A DNA stretch of 64,000 nt from Bradyrhizobium sp. Y36 (lineage in GTDB: Bacteria > Pseudomonadota > Alphaproteobacteria > Rhizobiales > Xanthobacteraceae), in the NCBI RefSeq assembly GCF_002531575.1, contig NZ_NWTI01000002.1, positions 62,001 to 126,000 of the forward strand, read 5' to 3'. The position numbers and the translations under genes are program-made. Shown here piece by piece: positions 39,770-51,722 of the stretch (the first letter of the stretch is position 1; every line of letters begins with the position of its first letter). The notes beneath the pieces were generated by a model. It saw nothing but the letters and a program-made list of their open reading frames with translations. It had not been told where the DNA came from and made no database searches.

Positions 39770-40759
39770 ATGGACAGCGACGCCCTCGACACCTTTCTGG
39801 CCGTTCATCGCAGGGGCGGGATCTCGAACGCCGCGAAGGTCCTGCACCGTTCGCAGCCGGCGATTTCGCGCCGTATCGCTCTGCTGGAGCAGGAGCTCGG
39901 CGTGCCCTTGTTCGAACGGGTGGCAGGCCGCACCCGGCTCAGCGACGCCGGGCGCGTGCTGATCCCCTATGCCGAGCGCGCGGTCGCCGCGGCACAGGAT
40001 GCCGAACAGGCGATACGCGCATTGACCAAGCAGAATGCGGGGCCGGTTTCGCTGGCCGTGACCGGCACGCTCGCCGATGGCCGCCTCTCGACCGTCATGA
40101 AGCGGTTCGCCAGGGAAAATCCGGCGGTCGCGCTGACCTTGCGGACGGCGACCAGCGCGGAGGTCAGCGATCTCATCCGGCGCGGCGAGGCCACGATCGG
40201 TCTGCGCTACAACACCGACCGCGCCGGCGATCTCGCCTGCGAGCTGGTGCTGACCGAGGCGTTGCAGGTCGTCTGTGCGCCCGATCATCCGCTGGCCGGC
40301 AAGCGCGTGAAGCGGCTCGCCGAGCTTCGCGGAGAACGCTGGATCGCATTTCCGGAAACGCGCGGACGGCGCGAGATCGCCGCGGCCCATGTGTTCGCGC
40401 TGTTTCTCACGCAAGGGCTCGGCGAGGTCGAATGGACCGCCGTCGACAGCCTCACCGCGCAGAAGCGCCTCGTGGAGGCCGGCTTCGGTCTTGCACTGCT
40501 GGCGCGAAGCCATGTGGATGAGGAGCTGCGCGCAGCCTCGATCGCGACGATCGCCGTCGGCGATCTTGCCGCGGACCAGGACACCGTCCTCGTGACGCGT
40601 CGCGGCGGCTTTCTGAGCGCCGCTGCACGGCGTCTGCTCGACACCATCCGCCGCAACTACACCGGGCAGGATGTCTCGGCCACGTCGACCGTCAAAAAGC
40701 GAAACGTCAGAAAAAAGACGCCGGTGCGCAAGGTTGTTGCGCGCCGGCGTCTTGCCTGA
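39770..40759 (+). CDS. LysR-family transcriptional regulator with basic tail
   Basis: 329 residues. N-terminal winged HTH (MDSDALDTFLAVHRRGGISNAAKVLHRSQPAISRRIALLEQELG) and periplasmic-binding-like effector domain. The C-terminus ends in an unusual highly basic stretch (TVKKRNVRKKTPVRKVVARRRL) that LysR proteins normally lack. That stretch is encoded by the DNA of the terminator of the convergent DUF1476 gene, so it is probably an extension past the ancestral stop. ATG at 39770 with GAGGTTGGG upstream. Likely controls the divergent ICL/PEPM gene. Confidence 0.93.
   Translation: MDSDALDTFLAVHRRGGISNAAKVLHRSQPAISRRIALLEQELGVPLFERVAGRTRLSDAGRVLIPYAERAVAAAQDAEQAIRALTKQNAGPVSLAVTGTLADGRLSTVMKRFARENPAVALTLRTATSAEVSDLIRRGEATIGLRYNTDRAGDLACELVLTEALQVVCAPDHPLAGKRVKRLAELRGERWIAFPETRGRREIAAAHVFALFLTQGLGEVEWTAVDSLTAQKRLVEAGFGLALLARSHVDEELRAASIATIAVGDLAADQDTVLVTRRGGFLSAAARRLLDTIRRNYTGQDVSATSTVKKRNVRKKTPVRKVVARRRLA
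40711..40753 (-). terminator. DUF1476 terminator inside the LysR coding region
   Basis: On the minus strand AAGACGCCGG-c-GCGCAA pairs with TTGCGC-a-CCGGCGTCTT, a 16-bp stem with one mismatch, followed by TTTTTT (40711-40716). It ends 12 bp past the DUF1476 stop and encodes the last residues of LysR on the plus strand. Confidence 0.9.
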
Positions 40760-40764
40760 GTGGA

Positions 40765-41088
40765 TTATTTCCCCGCCTTCACCTCGGCGGCCGCGACCGC
40801 GAGCAACTCGCTCATCTTGGCGCGAATCGCCTGTTCGGTGACGGCGATGTTCTTGGCGGCGAAATCGGTCGTGAGCTTGCGCAGGACGTCGGCATCGCCC
40901 GCTTCCTCGAAATCGGCCGCGACGACCTCCTTGGCATAGGCCGTGGCGGCGTCGCCGGTGATACCGAGCTTTTCGGCGGCCCAAAGCCCGAGCAGCCGGT
41001 TGCGGCGGGCCTCCGCCTTGAACTTCTGCTCCTCGTCGAGGGCAAACTTCTTCTCAAAGCCTTCCTCGCGCTTGTTGATCTCGCTCAT
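40765..41088 (-). CDS. DUF1476 protein (F1-ATPase zeta-type inhibitor)
   Basis: 107 residues, all helical. MSEINKREEGFEKKFALDEEQKFKAEARRNRLLGLWAAEKLG is the conserved start of DUF1476, the alphaproteobacterial zeta subunit that inhibits the F1-ATPase. ATG at 41086-41088 begins the family; upstream frame to 41628 is spurious. It lies beside and divergent from purC, a common neighbourhood for this gene in alphaproteobacteria, and has its own terminator inside the LysR gene. Confidence 0.92.
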   Translation of the reverse strand: MSEINKREEGFEKKFALDEEQKFKAEARRNRLLGLWAAEKLGITGDAATAYAKEVVAADFEEAGDADVLRKLTTDFAAKNIAVTEQAIRAKMSELLAVAAAEVKAGK

Positions 41089-41421
41089 GCCTATTGCAAA
41101 TCCCTGCTGACTGGACCCGGCGGGCCCTCGTTGCGATGGCCCCGGTGCATGCCTACATAGATAGCACGAATCGGCAAAACAACGGGCCGTTAAGCCGCAG
41201 GCAAGACGGTATAAGTTGGCGCCGGACGGCCGGATCGATTGTGCTGGGACAGCCAATCGGATAGGTTGCCTAAAGGCTTGGTTCCCGTTCTGTTTCCCCA
41301 GGTTTCCTTGGGGTTTCTTGATGGGTTCCCAGCCGTTCACGGCAGCTCCGCTGTGGGTCGTAATCCTAGTCAACCGGAGCACACCAAATTCATGGATTTC
41401 AACAAAACACGGTACATCCCC
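41089..41421. other. Divergent control region DUF1476 / purC with leader hairpin
   Basis: 333 bp without a gene. It has to carry promoters for both genes; GTATAAGTT near 41210 could be a -10 on the plus strand, without a clear -35. A hairpin CCCCAGG/CCTTGGGG (41296-41313) followed by TTTCTT (41314-41319) looks like an intrinsic terminator or attenuator in the purC leader, about 105 bases before the ATG. Confidence 0.5.
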
Positions 41422-42189
41422 ATGAGCCGTCGGCGTCGCATTTATGAAGGCAAGGCAAAGGTTCTGTATGAAGGCCCGGAGCCCGGTACCCTGATCCAGC
41501 ACTTCAAGGATGACGCCACCGCGTTCAATGCGAAAAAGCATCAGGTGATCGAGGGCAAGGGTGTCCTCAACAACCGGATCTCGGAGTACCTGTTTCAGCA
41601 CCTCAACGACATCGGGGTGCCGACCCATTTCATCCGCCGCCTCAACATGCGCGAGCAGTTGATTCGCGAGGTCGAGATCGTGCCGCTCGAGGTCGTGGTG
41701 CGGAATGTTGCCGCCGGCTCGCTGTCACAGCGCCTCGGCATCGAGGAGGGCACGCAGCTGCCCCGTTCGATCATCGAATTCTACTACAAGAACGACCAGC
41801 TCAACGACCCCATGGTGTCGGAAGAGCACATCACCGCCTTCGGCTGGGCGACGCCGCAGGAGATCGACGACATCATGGCGCTCGCCATCCGTGTCAACGA
41901 CTTCCTCACCGGCCTCTTCCTCGGCATCGGTATCCGCCTCGTCGACTTCAAGATGGAGTGCGGCCGCCTGTTCGAGAACGAGATGATGCGCATCATCGTC
42001 GCCGACGAGATCTCGCCGGACAGCTGCCGTCTGTGGGACATCAAGTCGAACGAGAAGCTCGACAAGGACCGCTTCCGGAGGGACCTCGGCGGCCTGCTCG
42101 AGGCCTATACCGAAGTTGCAAAGCGCCTCGGCATCCTGATGGAGAACGAGCGTCCGCAGGGCTCCGGCCCGGTGCTGGTGAAGAGCTGA
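41422..42189 (+). CDS. purC: SAICAR synthetase
   Basis: 255-residue enzyme of purine biosynthesis that joins CAIR and aspartate with [21 protein letters not shown] at the start, [36 protein letters not shown] and [28 protein letters not shown] are the family hallmarks. The first ATG of the family is at 41422; an upstream ATG at 41392 ([11 protein letters not shown]...) has GGAG 12 bases before it and may also be used. Followed 13 bp later by purS. Confidence 0.96.
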   Translation: MSRRRRIYEGKAKVLYEGPEPGTLIQHFKDDATAFNAKKHQVIEGKGVLNNRISEYLFQHLNDIGVPTHFIRRLNMREQLIREVEIVPLEVVVRNVAAGSLSQRLGIEEGTQLPRSIIEFYYKNDQLNDPMVSEEHITAFGWATPQEIDDIMALAIRVNDFLTGLFLGIGIRLVDFKMECGRLFENEMMRIIVADEISPDSCRLWDIKSNEKLDKDRFRRDLGGLLEAYTEVAKRLGILMENERPQGSGPVLVKS

Positions 42190-42202
42190 AGAGGATTTTG
42201 AC

Positions 42203-42445
42203 GTGAAGGCACGTGTCACCGTTACCTTGAAGACGGGCATTCTGGATCCGCAGGGCAAGGCCATCGAAGGCGCGCTGAAGTCGCTCGGCGTCGACGGCGT
42301 CGCCAGCGTCCGGCAGGGCAAGGTGTTCGACATCGAGCTCGCCGGCGCCGACAAGGCCAAGGCGGAAGCCGCGCTGAAGCAGGCCGCCGACAAGCTGCTG
42401 GCGAACACCGTGATCGAGAATTACCGGGTCGAGCTGATCAGCTAG
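42203..42445 (+). CDS. purS: FGAM synthase subunit PurS
   Basis: 80-residue small subunit needed with PurQ and PurL for formylglycinamidine ribonucleotide synthesis. MKARVTVTLKTGILDPQGKAIEGALKSLGVDGV and ADKLLANTVIENYRVELI are typical. It starts 13 bp after purC and shares its transcript. PurQ follows after the inverted corA-like gene. A family B repeat begins 10 bp past the stop. Confidence 0.96.
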   Translation: MKARVTVTLKTGILDPQGKAIEGALKSLGVDGVASVRQGKVFDIELAGADKAKAEAALKQAADKLLANTVIENYRVELIS

Positions 42446-42455
42446 GCCTGCCCTT

Positions 42456-42539
42456 GTAGCCCGGATGGAGCGAAGCGAAATCCGGGGCTACATCCGCGGC
42501 GGCACTGTCCCGGATTGCGCTTCGCTCCATCCGGGCTAT
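42456..42539. repeat. Palindromic intergenic repeat, family B (copy 2)
   Basis: GTAGCCCGGATGGAGCGAAG at left, CTTCGCTCCATCCGGGCTAT at right: near-perfect 20-bp arms. It sits between purS and the convergent corA-like gene. Confidence 0.9.
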
Positions 42540-42560
42540 GCGGCTGCGAAGCTCTCTCGC

Positions 42561-43577
42561 TCACAACCACCCTGCACGACGAAACCGCCAGTACAGCGCG
42601 CCGCAGGCCGTCAGCATCACGCCGAGCAGCAGATAATAGCCGTACTCCCACTCCAGCTCCGGCATGTGCTTGAAGTTCATGCCGTAGATGCCGGCGAGGG
42701 CGGTCGGGATCGCGATGATCGCAAGCCAGGAGGCGAGCTTCTTCGACACCGCCGTCTCCTGCGCCTGGCCCACCAGCAGGCTCGCTTCGAACGCGAAGGC
42801 CAGCACCTCGCGCATGGAATCGATCCGCTCCTGGATGTTGCGGACGTGGTCGGTGACGTCGCGGAACAGCGGCTGCATGGCCTGTCGCACCATTGACAGC
42901 TCGTCATGCTCCAGCCGGCGGCAAACCTCCACCAGCGGGCCGATCGCGTTGCGCAGCCGTAAGAGGTCGCGGCGCAGCATGTAGAGCCGCTCGATCTGCG
43001 CCTTGCTGATCGGCTTGGAGAGCACGTCGTCCTCGATGCCCTCGACCTCGTCGTGAATGCTCTCGAGCACGGGCGAGTAGTTGTCGACGATGAAATCGAG
43101 GATGGCGTAGAGGATGTAGTCCTCGCCGCGGGCGAGCGCCCGCGGGCAGCTCTCGCAACGCTCGCGCACAGGCTTGTAGGACGTCGAAGCGCCGTGGCGG
43201 ACGGAGACGAGATAACCTTCGCCGACGAAGATGTGCGTCTCGCCGAAGGCGATGCGGCCCTCGATCAATTGCGCGGTGCGCGCCACGATGAACAGGGCCT
43301 CACCATATTGCTCGATCTTGGGGCGCTGATGGGCGTGGTTGGCGTCCTCGATGGCGAGCTCGTGCAGGTCGAACTGCTTTTGCACCGCTTCGAGCAGCGC
43401 CATGTCGGGCTCATGCAGTCCGATCCAGACCACGTGGCCGGGCTTGGCCCGCCAGCTCGAGGCCTCGCTGATGGCGATATTGGCGACGCGCCTTCCATCG
43501 ACATAGGCACCGGCGGCGACGACGCCCTCGGTGGATACCGGCTCGGAGGGGGATGCGGGTAGCGACGGGACGTTCAT
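42561..43577 (-). CDS. CorA-family divalent metal transporter
   Basis: 338-residue Mg2+/Ni2+/Co2+ transporter type. A long cytoplasmic N-terminal domain is followed by a coiled helix ([31 protein letters not shown]) and two C-terminal TM helices. The pore motif GMNFKHMPE (Gly-Met-Asn) is intact, and the last TM ends in [14 protein letters not shown] at 43575-43577 without a strong SD. It is inserted in the opposite direction between purS and purQ, convergent with purS and divergent from purQ. Confidence 0.92.
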   Translation of the reverse strand: MNVPSLPASPSEPVSTEGVVAAGAYVDGRRVANIAISEASSWRAKPGHVVWIGLHEPDMALLEAVQKQFDLHELAIEDANHAHQRPKIEQYGEALFIVARTAQLIEGRIAFGETHIFVGEGYLVSVRHGASTSYKPVRERCESCPRALARGEDYILYAILDFIVDNYSPVLESIHDEVEGIEDDVLSKPISKAQIERLYMLRRDLLRLRNAIGPLVEVCRRLEHDELSMVRQAMQPLFRDVTDHVRNIQERIDSMREVLAFAFEASLLVGQAQETAVSKKLASWLAIIAIPTALAGIYGMNFKHMPELEWEYGYYLLLGVMLTACGALYWRFRRAGWL

Positions 43578-43742
43578 GGCTTCAATCCCGGGCAAATCGC
43601 CAAGCAGAAGTGCCGTGGCTATGGCCTGTGTACAAGGCCGCCCGGCAAGGCTAGCACTGGTAAAATCCCCGTCAAATGGCTATGTCTCCTCACGAAATGG
43701 CCCTTTGGCCAGCCCGATTCCCGTCACCACCGGAACCCGAAC

Positions 43743-44444
43743 ATGAAAGCCGCCATCCTCGTCTTTCCCGGAATCAACCGTGAGCGCGACATGGCGCGTG
43801 CGCTGAGGCTGATCTCGGGCCACGAGCCGGCGATGGTCTGGCACGCCGAGACCTCGCTGCCTGCCGGCACCGATCTCGTGGTGGTGCCCGGCGGCTTCTC
43901 CTACGGCGACTACCTGCGCTGCGGCGCCATCGCGGCCCGCGCGCCGGTGATGGACGCGGTGCGCGACTATGCGGCCAAGGGCGGCCTCGTGCTCGGCGTC
44001 TGCAACGGTTTTCAGATCCTCTGCGAATCCGGCCTTTTGCCTGGCGTCTTGATGCGCAACGCGCGGCTGAAGTTCATCTGCCATGACGTGCATCTGCGCG
44101 TCGAGCGTTCCGATACGCCCTTCACCCGCGGCTACAATGCAGGGCAGGTGATCCGGGTGCCGGTCGCCCATGGCGAGGGCAATTACGAGGCGGACGAGGA
44201 GACCATCAAGCGGCTCGAAGGCGAGGGGCGGGTGCTCTATCGCTACTGCTCCGCCGAAGGCGTGGTGGATGAGGCGCACAACATCAACGGCGCGGCACAT
44301 TCAATCGCCGGTATCGTCAACGACAAGGGCAATGTGCTCGGGATGATGCCGCATCCGGAAAACCACGTCGAAGACATCATGGGCTGCACCGACGGCCGTG
44401 GCTTGTTCGCAGGCCTCGCCCAGCATCTGGAAAAGGCCGCGTGA
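43743..44444 (+). CDS. purQ: FGAM synthase glutaminase subunit PurQ
   Basis: 233-residue glutamine amidotransferase subunit. [21 protein letters not shown] start, the catalytic cysteine in [10 protein letters not shown], and the His/Glu region [11 protein letters not shown] are present. ATG at 43743. The stop TGA overlaps the GTG of the following Bug-family gene (GTGA). Works with PurS and PurL, which are in the window on either side. Confidence 0.96.
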   Translation: MKAAILVFPGINRERDMARALRLISGHEPAMVWHAETSLPAGTDLVVVPGGFSYGDYLRCGAIAARAPVMDAVRDYAAKGGLVLGVCNGFQILCESGLLPGVLMRNARLKFICHDVHLRVERSDTPFTRGYNAGQVIRVPVAHGEGNYEADEETIKRLEGEGRVLYRYCSAEGVVDEAHNINGAAHSIAGIVNDKGNVLGMMPHPENHVEDIMGCTDGRGLFAGLAQHLEKAA

Positions 44445-45427
44445 TTTCCTTCGTCCTGAAGCGTTCGCTCGCCGCGATTACGGCGCTGTCGTTGGCGTCA
44501 TTTTCGCTCGCAACCGGCGCCTTCGCCCAGGACTTCCCCAAGCGTCCGATCACCATGATCGTGCCGTTCGCGGCCGGTGGCACCTCGGACGTGATCGCGC
44601 GCGCGGTGGCCGAGCAGATGGGCATCGCGCTCGGCCAGACAATCGTGATCGAGAACGTCGCCGGCGCCGGCGGCTCGACCGCGCTGGCGCGCGCTTCGCG
44701 CGCGGACCCCGATGGCTACACCATCGCGATCGGCAATGCCGGCACCAATGCGGCGACCTACACGATCTATCCCAAGCTGCCGTTCACGCCTGAGTCCTTC
44801 GTGCCGATCGCCATGGTGGCGAAGACGTTCGGCATCATCGCGCTGCGCAAGGATTTTCCGGCGAAAGATCTGAAGGAGTTCATCGCCTACGCCAAGGCCA
44901 ATCCCGGCAAGATCAATCTCGGCCATGCCGGCGTCGGCTCCTCGAACTACCTGATCTGCAAGAGCTTCGTCACCGCCGCGGGGATCGACGCGACGCTGGT
45001 CGGCTATCGCGGCGCCGCGCCTGCGCTGACTGATGCGGTCGGCAGCCAGATCGACGGCGTCTGCGATGCGGCAGCCTCGGTCTCGCAATCGATCAACGAG
45101 AGGCTGGTGAAGGGCCTCGTGGTCGGCTCGACCGTGCGGCTCGCGACGCTGCCGGATCTGCCGACCTCCGCGGAGGCCGGCCTGCCCGAATTCGAGGCGC
45201 AGGGCTGGAACGGCCTGTTCGCGCCGAAGGGGACGCCGCCCGCGGTGATCGCCAAGCTGAACGCGGCCGCGCGCGCCGCCGTGGAGACCGACGCGGTCAA
45301 GAAGCGCTTTGCCGACCTTTCGACCGTCGCCCCCGACGCCGACGAGCATGCGCCCGAAGTGCTGCAAAAGCTGGTGACCCGCGACGTCGAGAAGTACCGG
45401 AAGATGCTGGCGGACGACGCCAAGTAG
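44441..45427 (+). CDS. Bug-family (TctC-like) periplasmic binding protein
   Basis: 328 residues with a signal peptide ([29 protein letters not shown]). The Bug/TTT fold is shown by [29 protein letters not shown], the RIxxxN segment [17 protein letters not shown] and [23 protein letters not shown]. It binds small carboxylates for uptake. GTG start at 44441 overlaps the purQ stop. No tripartite membrane subunits are near, so it is an orphan receptor. Inserted between purQ and purL. Confidence 0.9.
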   Translation: MISFVLKRSLAAITALSLASFSLATGAFAQDFPKRPITMIVPFAAGGTSDVIARAVAEQMGIALGQTIVIENVAGAGGSTALARASRADPDGYTIAIGNAGTNAATYTIYPKLPFTPESFVPIAMVAKTFGIIALRKDFPAKDLKEFIAYAKANPGKINLGHAGVGSSNYLICKSFVTAAGIDATLVGYRGAAPALTDAVGSQIDGVCDAAASVSQSINERLVKGLVVGSTVRLATLPDLPTSAEAGLPEFEAQGWNGLFAPKGTPPAVIAKLNAAARAAVETDAVKKRFADLSTVAPDADEHAPEVLQKLVTRDVEKYRKMLADDAK

Positions 45428-45439
45428 AATCCTCTCGCG

Positions 45440-46405
45440 CTATCGCCGCTTCAGACGCTCCGCCGGCACCGTCATGGCCGCGACGCCGGCCATCACCAGC
45501 AGCAAGCCAACCGCCAGGTTCGACGGCACGGTCTCGCCGAGCAGCAGCACGGAGAGGCCGACGCCGATCGGGATGCGCAGATAGCCTTGTGCGTTGGTCG
45601 TCAGCGTGCCGAGGCGGCTGAGACAGACATAGAACAGCATCAAGCCGAATGCGCTCGAGACGATGCCCATGATGATGGTGGCGACGATCGCTTCGAGCGT
45701 CGGCTGCAGCGTCCAGGGCTGGTCGATGACCAGCGCCGGCGGCAGCAGCACGAGGCCGCCGAACAGCACTGAGCCCGCCGCCACCACCATCGGATCATAG
45801 TCGGACAGGCGCAGGCCGAAGATGCTCGCGCAGGCAAACGAGATGGTGGCGAGCAGAATGGCGATCTCCGCCACGATCTCGTTGCCGAGACCGCGTACCG
45901 CGTCGAGGCCGACGATGACGACGGTCCCGGCAAGGCCGAGGATCGCACCTGCAAGCTTGAGCAGCGTCGCCGGCTCGTGGCGCGTGATCATCGAGGTGAT
46001 CAGGAAGGCAAAGATCGGCGTCGTCGAGGCCAGCACCACCGTGTTCGAGGCCGGCACATATTGCTGCGACCAGGTGATGACCAGAAACGGAAAGGTGGAG
46101 TTGATGAGCTGCTGGGTTGCGAACAGCTTCCAGGCATTCGCGTCGGTCGGGACCTTGATGCCGCGCATCCACAGGATCGCGAACAGGAAGGCGGCGGCGA
46201 TCAGCGAGCGTACCGAGATGAAGGTGATCGGCGGGATGCTGGGAAGCGCCAGCTTCGTCAGCGGATAGGTCGAGCTCCAGCAGAACGCGAGCGCGAGCAG
46301 CAGGGCATAGTCGCGCCAGCTGCGCGCACCGGTGACGGGCATGGACGGCAATGGCGTTGATGCGGCCGCCGTCGGGCGACGCGCCTCCGATGTGCTCTGC
46401 GGCAC
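45440..46405 (-). CDS. DMT-family (EamA) transporter
   Basis: About 321 residues with ten hydrophobic segments in two EamA halves (YALLLALAFCWSSTYPLTKLALPSI; SFACASIFGLRLSDYDPMVVAAGSVLFGG). The first half begins with the conserved WSSTYPLTKLA motif and the second ends in SVLLLGETVPSNLAVGLLLVMAG. GTG at 46403-46405 has AGGA five bases upstream; an ATG at 46340-46342 is a shorter alternative. Exports or imports a small metabolite of unknown nature; convergent with the Bug gene. Confidence 0.88.
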   Translation of the reverse strand: MPQSTSEARRPTAAASTPLPSMPVTGARSWRDYALLLALAFCWSSTYPLTKLALPSIPPITFISVRSLIAAAFLFAILWMRGIKVPTDANAWKLFATQQLINSTFPFLVITWSQQYVPASNTVVLASTTPIFAFLITSMITRHEPATLLKLAGAILGLAGTVVIVGLDAVRGLGNEIVAEIAILLATISFACASIFGLRLSDYDPMVVAAGSVLFGGLVLLPPALVIDQPWTLQPTLEAIVATIIMGIVSSAFGLMLFYVCLSRLGTLTTNAQGYLRIPIGVGLSVLLLGETVPSNLAVGLLLVMAGVAAMTVPAERLKRR

Positions 46406-46482
46406 CTTGTTCCTGCTCCCCGGCGCGACAAGCGCTTGCCGGGAAGTCTGGGCGAGGGCGCGCGAAAAGGGAAGGCGGCGAG

Positions 46483-46962
46483 CTATGCGTTTGGCTGAGG
46501 GAGCGCCTTCCGCTTCATCCGCTTGATGGTGCCGGAAAAGGTCAGCAGCACCCGGTCGCCCGACACCATCTTGCCGCGCAGGAAGATCAGCGAGCCGCCG
46601 GCGCGGGTGACCTCGCCGGTGCATTCGATCAGTTCGCCCTCGCGTGCCGCGTCGAGGAATTCGCAGGCAAAATTGGTCGTGACCGCCCGGCTGTCCAGGA
46701 CATGGGTGGCGATCGCAAACAGCGAGTAGTCGGCAAAGGCCATGTAGCAGCCGCCATGGACGTTGCCGGAGCCGTTGAGGTGCTTCTTCTCGACCCGGAA
46801 GGCGCTGCGGACGCTGCCGTCGGCCTCGATCCGGTGCCAGAAGGGGCCGACATGGGCTTCAAAACTGTCGCGAATCCAGGTCCGCCAGCCCACAAATTCG
46901 CCCTCGGTGGCGACATGGAGGTCAGGGCGGCGGGGCGGGGGTGCTTTGGTCAATTCGTGCAA
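46483..46962 (-). CDS. PaaI-type hotdog thioesterase
   Basis: 159-residue hotdog protein with GSGNVHGGCYMAFADYSLFAIA, the HGG-helix region, and REGELIECTGEVTRAGGSLIFLRGKM, a strand pattern of the PaaI group. TTG start at 46960-46962 with a weak GAAGG upstream is my choice; no ATG is close. It shares the strand with the DMT transporter, 77 bp upstream of it, and diverges from purL. Confidence 0.85.
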   Translation of the reverse strand: MHELTKAPPPRRPDLHVATEGEFVGWRTWIRDSFEAHVGPFWHRIEADGSVRSAFRVEKKHLNGSGNVHGGCYMAFADYSLFAIATHVLDSRAVTTNFACEFLDAAREGELIECTGEVTRAGGSLIFLRGKMVSGDRVLLTFSGTIKRMKRKALPQPNA

Positions 46963-47147
46963 GGAAATGGGCCTTCAATTGCGGGTCTTGAGCCCTTAAA
47001 TCCGATCCGTCCGCGCCGTGCAATTCCTGTTCCCGCCGCCCCCGCCTGCAAAACGTGGGACAGCGGGAAAATGGGCCATAAAGGGCTTTTCGCGAGCCCC
47101 GGATGTTCCTAAGAACGGCCAAACCGCCGCCGAAAGCCCCTGAAGCC

Positions 47148-49358
<2,211 letters not shown>

Positions 49359-49378
49359 GGCGCCACACACTCAGAGTC

Positions 49379-49465
49379 GTACCCCGGATGGAGCGAAAGC
49401 GTAATCCGGGACCGCTGGCGCTTGTGGCAAGACCCCCGGATTTCGCTGCGCTCCATCCGGGCCAC
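49379..49465. repeat. Palindromic intergenic repeat, family B (copy 3)
   Basis: GTACCCCGGATGGAGCGAAAGC at left, GCTGCGCTCCATCCGGGCCAC at right. It sits between purL and the convergent acyltransferase gene. Confidence 0.85.
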
Positions 49466-49474
49466 GGATCACGT

Positions 49475-50662
49475 TTACAACACGTGTGACGCGCCCGGAA
49501 TCCGCCGCAACGCCGCCGTCAGGCCCCAGCTCAACATCACCGTGAGCACGAAGCCGATCGCGGCCTTCACGATCGCCGGCAGGCTGTAGTCGAACAGCGC
49601 ATACTGGATCCACAGCGCGATCGGATAGTGCACCAGGAAGATGCCGTAGGCGTCCGCCTGCATGCGGTCGAGCAGGGTCGGCCCCGGCGCCTTCGAATGC
49701 AGGAAGAAGGCGAGGATCGCGAGCAGGATCGAGGCCGAGAACAGCACGAAGAACGTGCCGTAGAACAGATGGTACCAGTATGGCAGGTGATCGGGATTAC
49801 CGAGGATCTCGCGCTTGATGTAGATCATGCACCACATCAGGCAGTACGGGACCAGGGTGATGATCACCCACGACCAGCGGCTCTTGGGCAACTGGCCGTC
49901 GGCGCCGAGGATGCCGCGGTCGAAATTCGCCGCACCGACGCTGGCGCCGATGAAGAAATAGCTGAAATAGAGCAGGATGCGGCTCGCCTGTACCGAGAAC
50001 GGTCCAAACTCGAACCATTTGTTGGTCCCGAAATGGAGCAGCGCCGGCAGATAGACGATGACACTGACGGCGACGAGCATCAGCCAGAACAAGACCGGCT
50101 GCTCGAACCCGCGCAGCGACACGCGGTTGCCGGGATCGACCAGATGCGCCGACACGCGGTAGAGCAGGCTCGCCGTCAGGTCGAACGCCAGCAGCACCCA
50201 CACGAACCAGATCGGGCCGCTCGGCCACGGGCCCGCCGTCACCGTCTTCCACCAGAACGCAGCGAAGGTCAGCTCGGGCTCGGCCCGCAGCGCGATGGCG
50301 TAATAGGCGAGCGGAATGACGGTGAGGGCCGCGATCGCGAACGGCAGCCCCAACCGCAGCAGGCGATCGCGCAGGAACACCGAGGGTGCCTTGCGCGCGA
50401 TGCCGGGCCAGGTGAACAGGCCCGACAGGAAAAAGAACATCGCCATGAAGAAGCTGTCGGTGGCCAGCACGATCATGTCGAAGCCGGCAAACGACGTCGG
50501 ATCTGTGTGGCCGAAATGGGTGTAGGGGATCACGGCATGATGCAGCAGCACGACAAGCGTCAGGAAGGTGCGGGCGCGGTCGAGCGACAGATTGCGCGCC
50601 TTGCTCTTGGGCGCGGCGTGCGCCTCTGCACCGATCGTCGCTGAATGTGACATCGTGGTCAT
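49475..50662 (-). CDS. Acyltransferase-3 family membrane protein
   Basis: 395 residues with about ten TM helices, of the acyltransferase-3 family (OPG/MdoC- or OatA-like O-acylation of sugars). LSLDRARTFLTLVVLLHHAVIPY includes the catalytic-region His of the family (LLHHAV). Later FFFLSGLFTWPGIARKAPSVFLRDRLLRLGLPF and LPYWYHLFYGTFF are typical. It would modify a surface or periplasmic glycan with acetyl or succinyl groups. No sugar-synthesis gene lies next to it. Confidence 0.88.
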   Translation of the reverse strand: MTTMSHSATIGAEAHAAPKSKARNLSLDRARTFLTLVVLLHHAVIPYTHFGHTDPTSFAGFDMIVLATDSFFMAMFFFLSGLFTWPGIARKAPSVFLRDRLLRLGLPFAIAALTVIPLAYYAIALRAEPELTFAAFWWKTVTAGPWPSGPIWFVWVLLAFDLTASLLYRVSAHLVDPGNRVSLRGFEQPVLFWLMLVAVSVIVYLPALLHFGTNKWFEFGPFSVQASRILLYFSYFFIGASVGAANFDRGILGADGQLPKSRWSWVIITLVPYCLMWCMIYIKREILGNPDHLPYWYHLFYGTFFVLFSASILLAILAFFLHSKAPGPTLLDRMQADAYGIFLVHYPIALWIQYALFDYSLPAIVKAAIGFVLTVMLSWGLTAALRRIPGASHVL

Positions 50663-50833
50663 GGCCGCCCCGCGCTCCTTCTCCCGGCGGGACTGTGCCG
50701 CCGGGAACCGGATTCAGCAAGGGTCGTTTCGGCGCCGGCAACCGGAGGAACCAGTTCCGCGCAGCAAAGTTAGCATTCGCGAAAAGGGCGTGGAGTGCCG
50801 CTGGGCGAGCGGCACTGACTTGCGGAGCTGGCG

Positions 50834-51007
50834 ATGACGATTCTGAAATGGGCGCTGATCTTCCTGCTGATCTCGATCGTGGCCGGCGTGCTCGGCTTCA
50901 CCGGCCTCTCGGCTGCCTCCGCCGATATCGCCCGCTTCCTGTTCTATGTCTTCGTCGTGATCTTCCTGGTGCTGCTGATATTGGGGCTCACGATCTTCAG
51001 GGCGTAG
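50834..51007 (+). CDS. DUF1328 small membrane protein
   Basis: 57 residues, too short for many gene finders. [22 protein letters not shown] is a first helix, the middle [15 protein letters not shown] and the second helix [17 protein letters not shown] make the DUF1328 (YtjA-type) pattern. ATG at 50834 follows GCGGAGC; TAG at 51005-51007. Integral membrane protein of unknown function, often stress-linked in enterobacteria. Confidence 0.85.
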   Translation: MTILKWALIFLLISIVAGVLGFTGLSAASADIARFLFYVFVVIFLVLLILGLTIFRA

Positions 51008-51028
51008 CGACTGCGCCGGCATATCGGT

Positions 51029-51155
51029 CGTCATGCCCGGCTTGTCCCGCCTGCGCGGCCGAAGCCGCTTCGGCGGCGAAGGCCCGGGCATTCACGAACT
51101 CAGTCTCCGCGTTTGGCCTGGGACGAGGATGGCCGGGTCATGCCCGGCCATGACG
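51029..51155. repeat. Palindromic intergenic repeat, family C (copy 3)
   Basis: GTCATGCCCGGC at left and CCGGGTCATGCCCGGCCATGAC at right, with GCCGAAGCCGCTTCGGCGGC between. Placed between the DUF1328 and DUF427 genes (convergent). Confidence 0.8.
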
Positions 51156-51171
51156 GAGCAGGGCGGGGAGC

Positions 51172-51531
51172 CTACCCCACTTCCTCGATCTTCACCTTGT
51201 CCGGATAGAAGGCGAGATGGCCGGAAATCTCGGTCATCGCGGGGAAGGGCGTTTCGTAGGTCCAGATGGCGTTGTCGAGCGTCCTGCCGTCGGCCTTGAC
51301 GCTGTAATAGCTGGCATCGCCCTTGTAGGGGCAGTGGGTGGTGCGCTCGGTACGCTCCAGCAGGGCCATGTTGGTGTCCTCCCGCGGCACATATTGCACT
51401 GCCGGATATTTGGCCTCTTTCAGGGTCAGCGCCCTCGTGGTTTCGGCGATCACGATGTCGCCCGCCGTGACGCGGACGCGCCGGGGATTTTGGGTGATGG
51501 TGATGGGGTGGTCCGGCCCGGGAAGCTTCAT
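51172..51531 (-). CDS. DUF427 protein
   Basis: 119 residues. The family core IAETTRALTLKEAKYPAVQYVPRED and ERTTHCPYKGDASYYSVKADGRTLDNAIWTYETPFPAM are the DUF427 signature; the CPYKG loop and conserved W/E residues give a small beta-strand fold. No signal or TM. ATG at 51529-51531 with AAGG upstream. Function unknown; it diverges from bolA. Confidence 0.9.
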   Translation of the reverse strand: MKLPGPDHPITITQNPRRVRVTAGDIVIAETTRALTLKEAKYPAVQYVPREDTNMALLERTERTTHCPYKGDASYYSVKADGRTLDNAIWTYETPFPAMTEISGHLAFYPDKVKIEEVG

Positions 51532-51722
51532 GATTTCACGCCTTTTCGATCGATCTGCCGCGCGCGGCACTTTGTCGTGCCTTTATCCTGATGGGATCAG
51601 GGATATAGTGCCTGAGAGCGTGACGTAGAAGGCCGTTCACGCTAAGTTTGGCCATGGCCGGAGAGGGGACCCCGGCGCGTGATTCGATATGGCGATAAGC
51701 CGAGACTAGGAGCTAGACCCGA

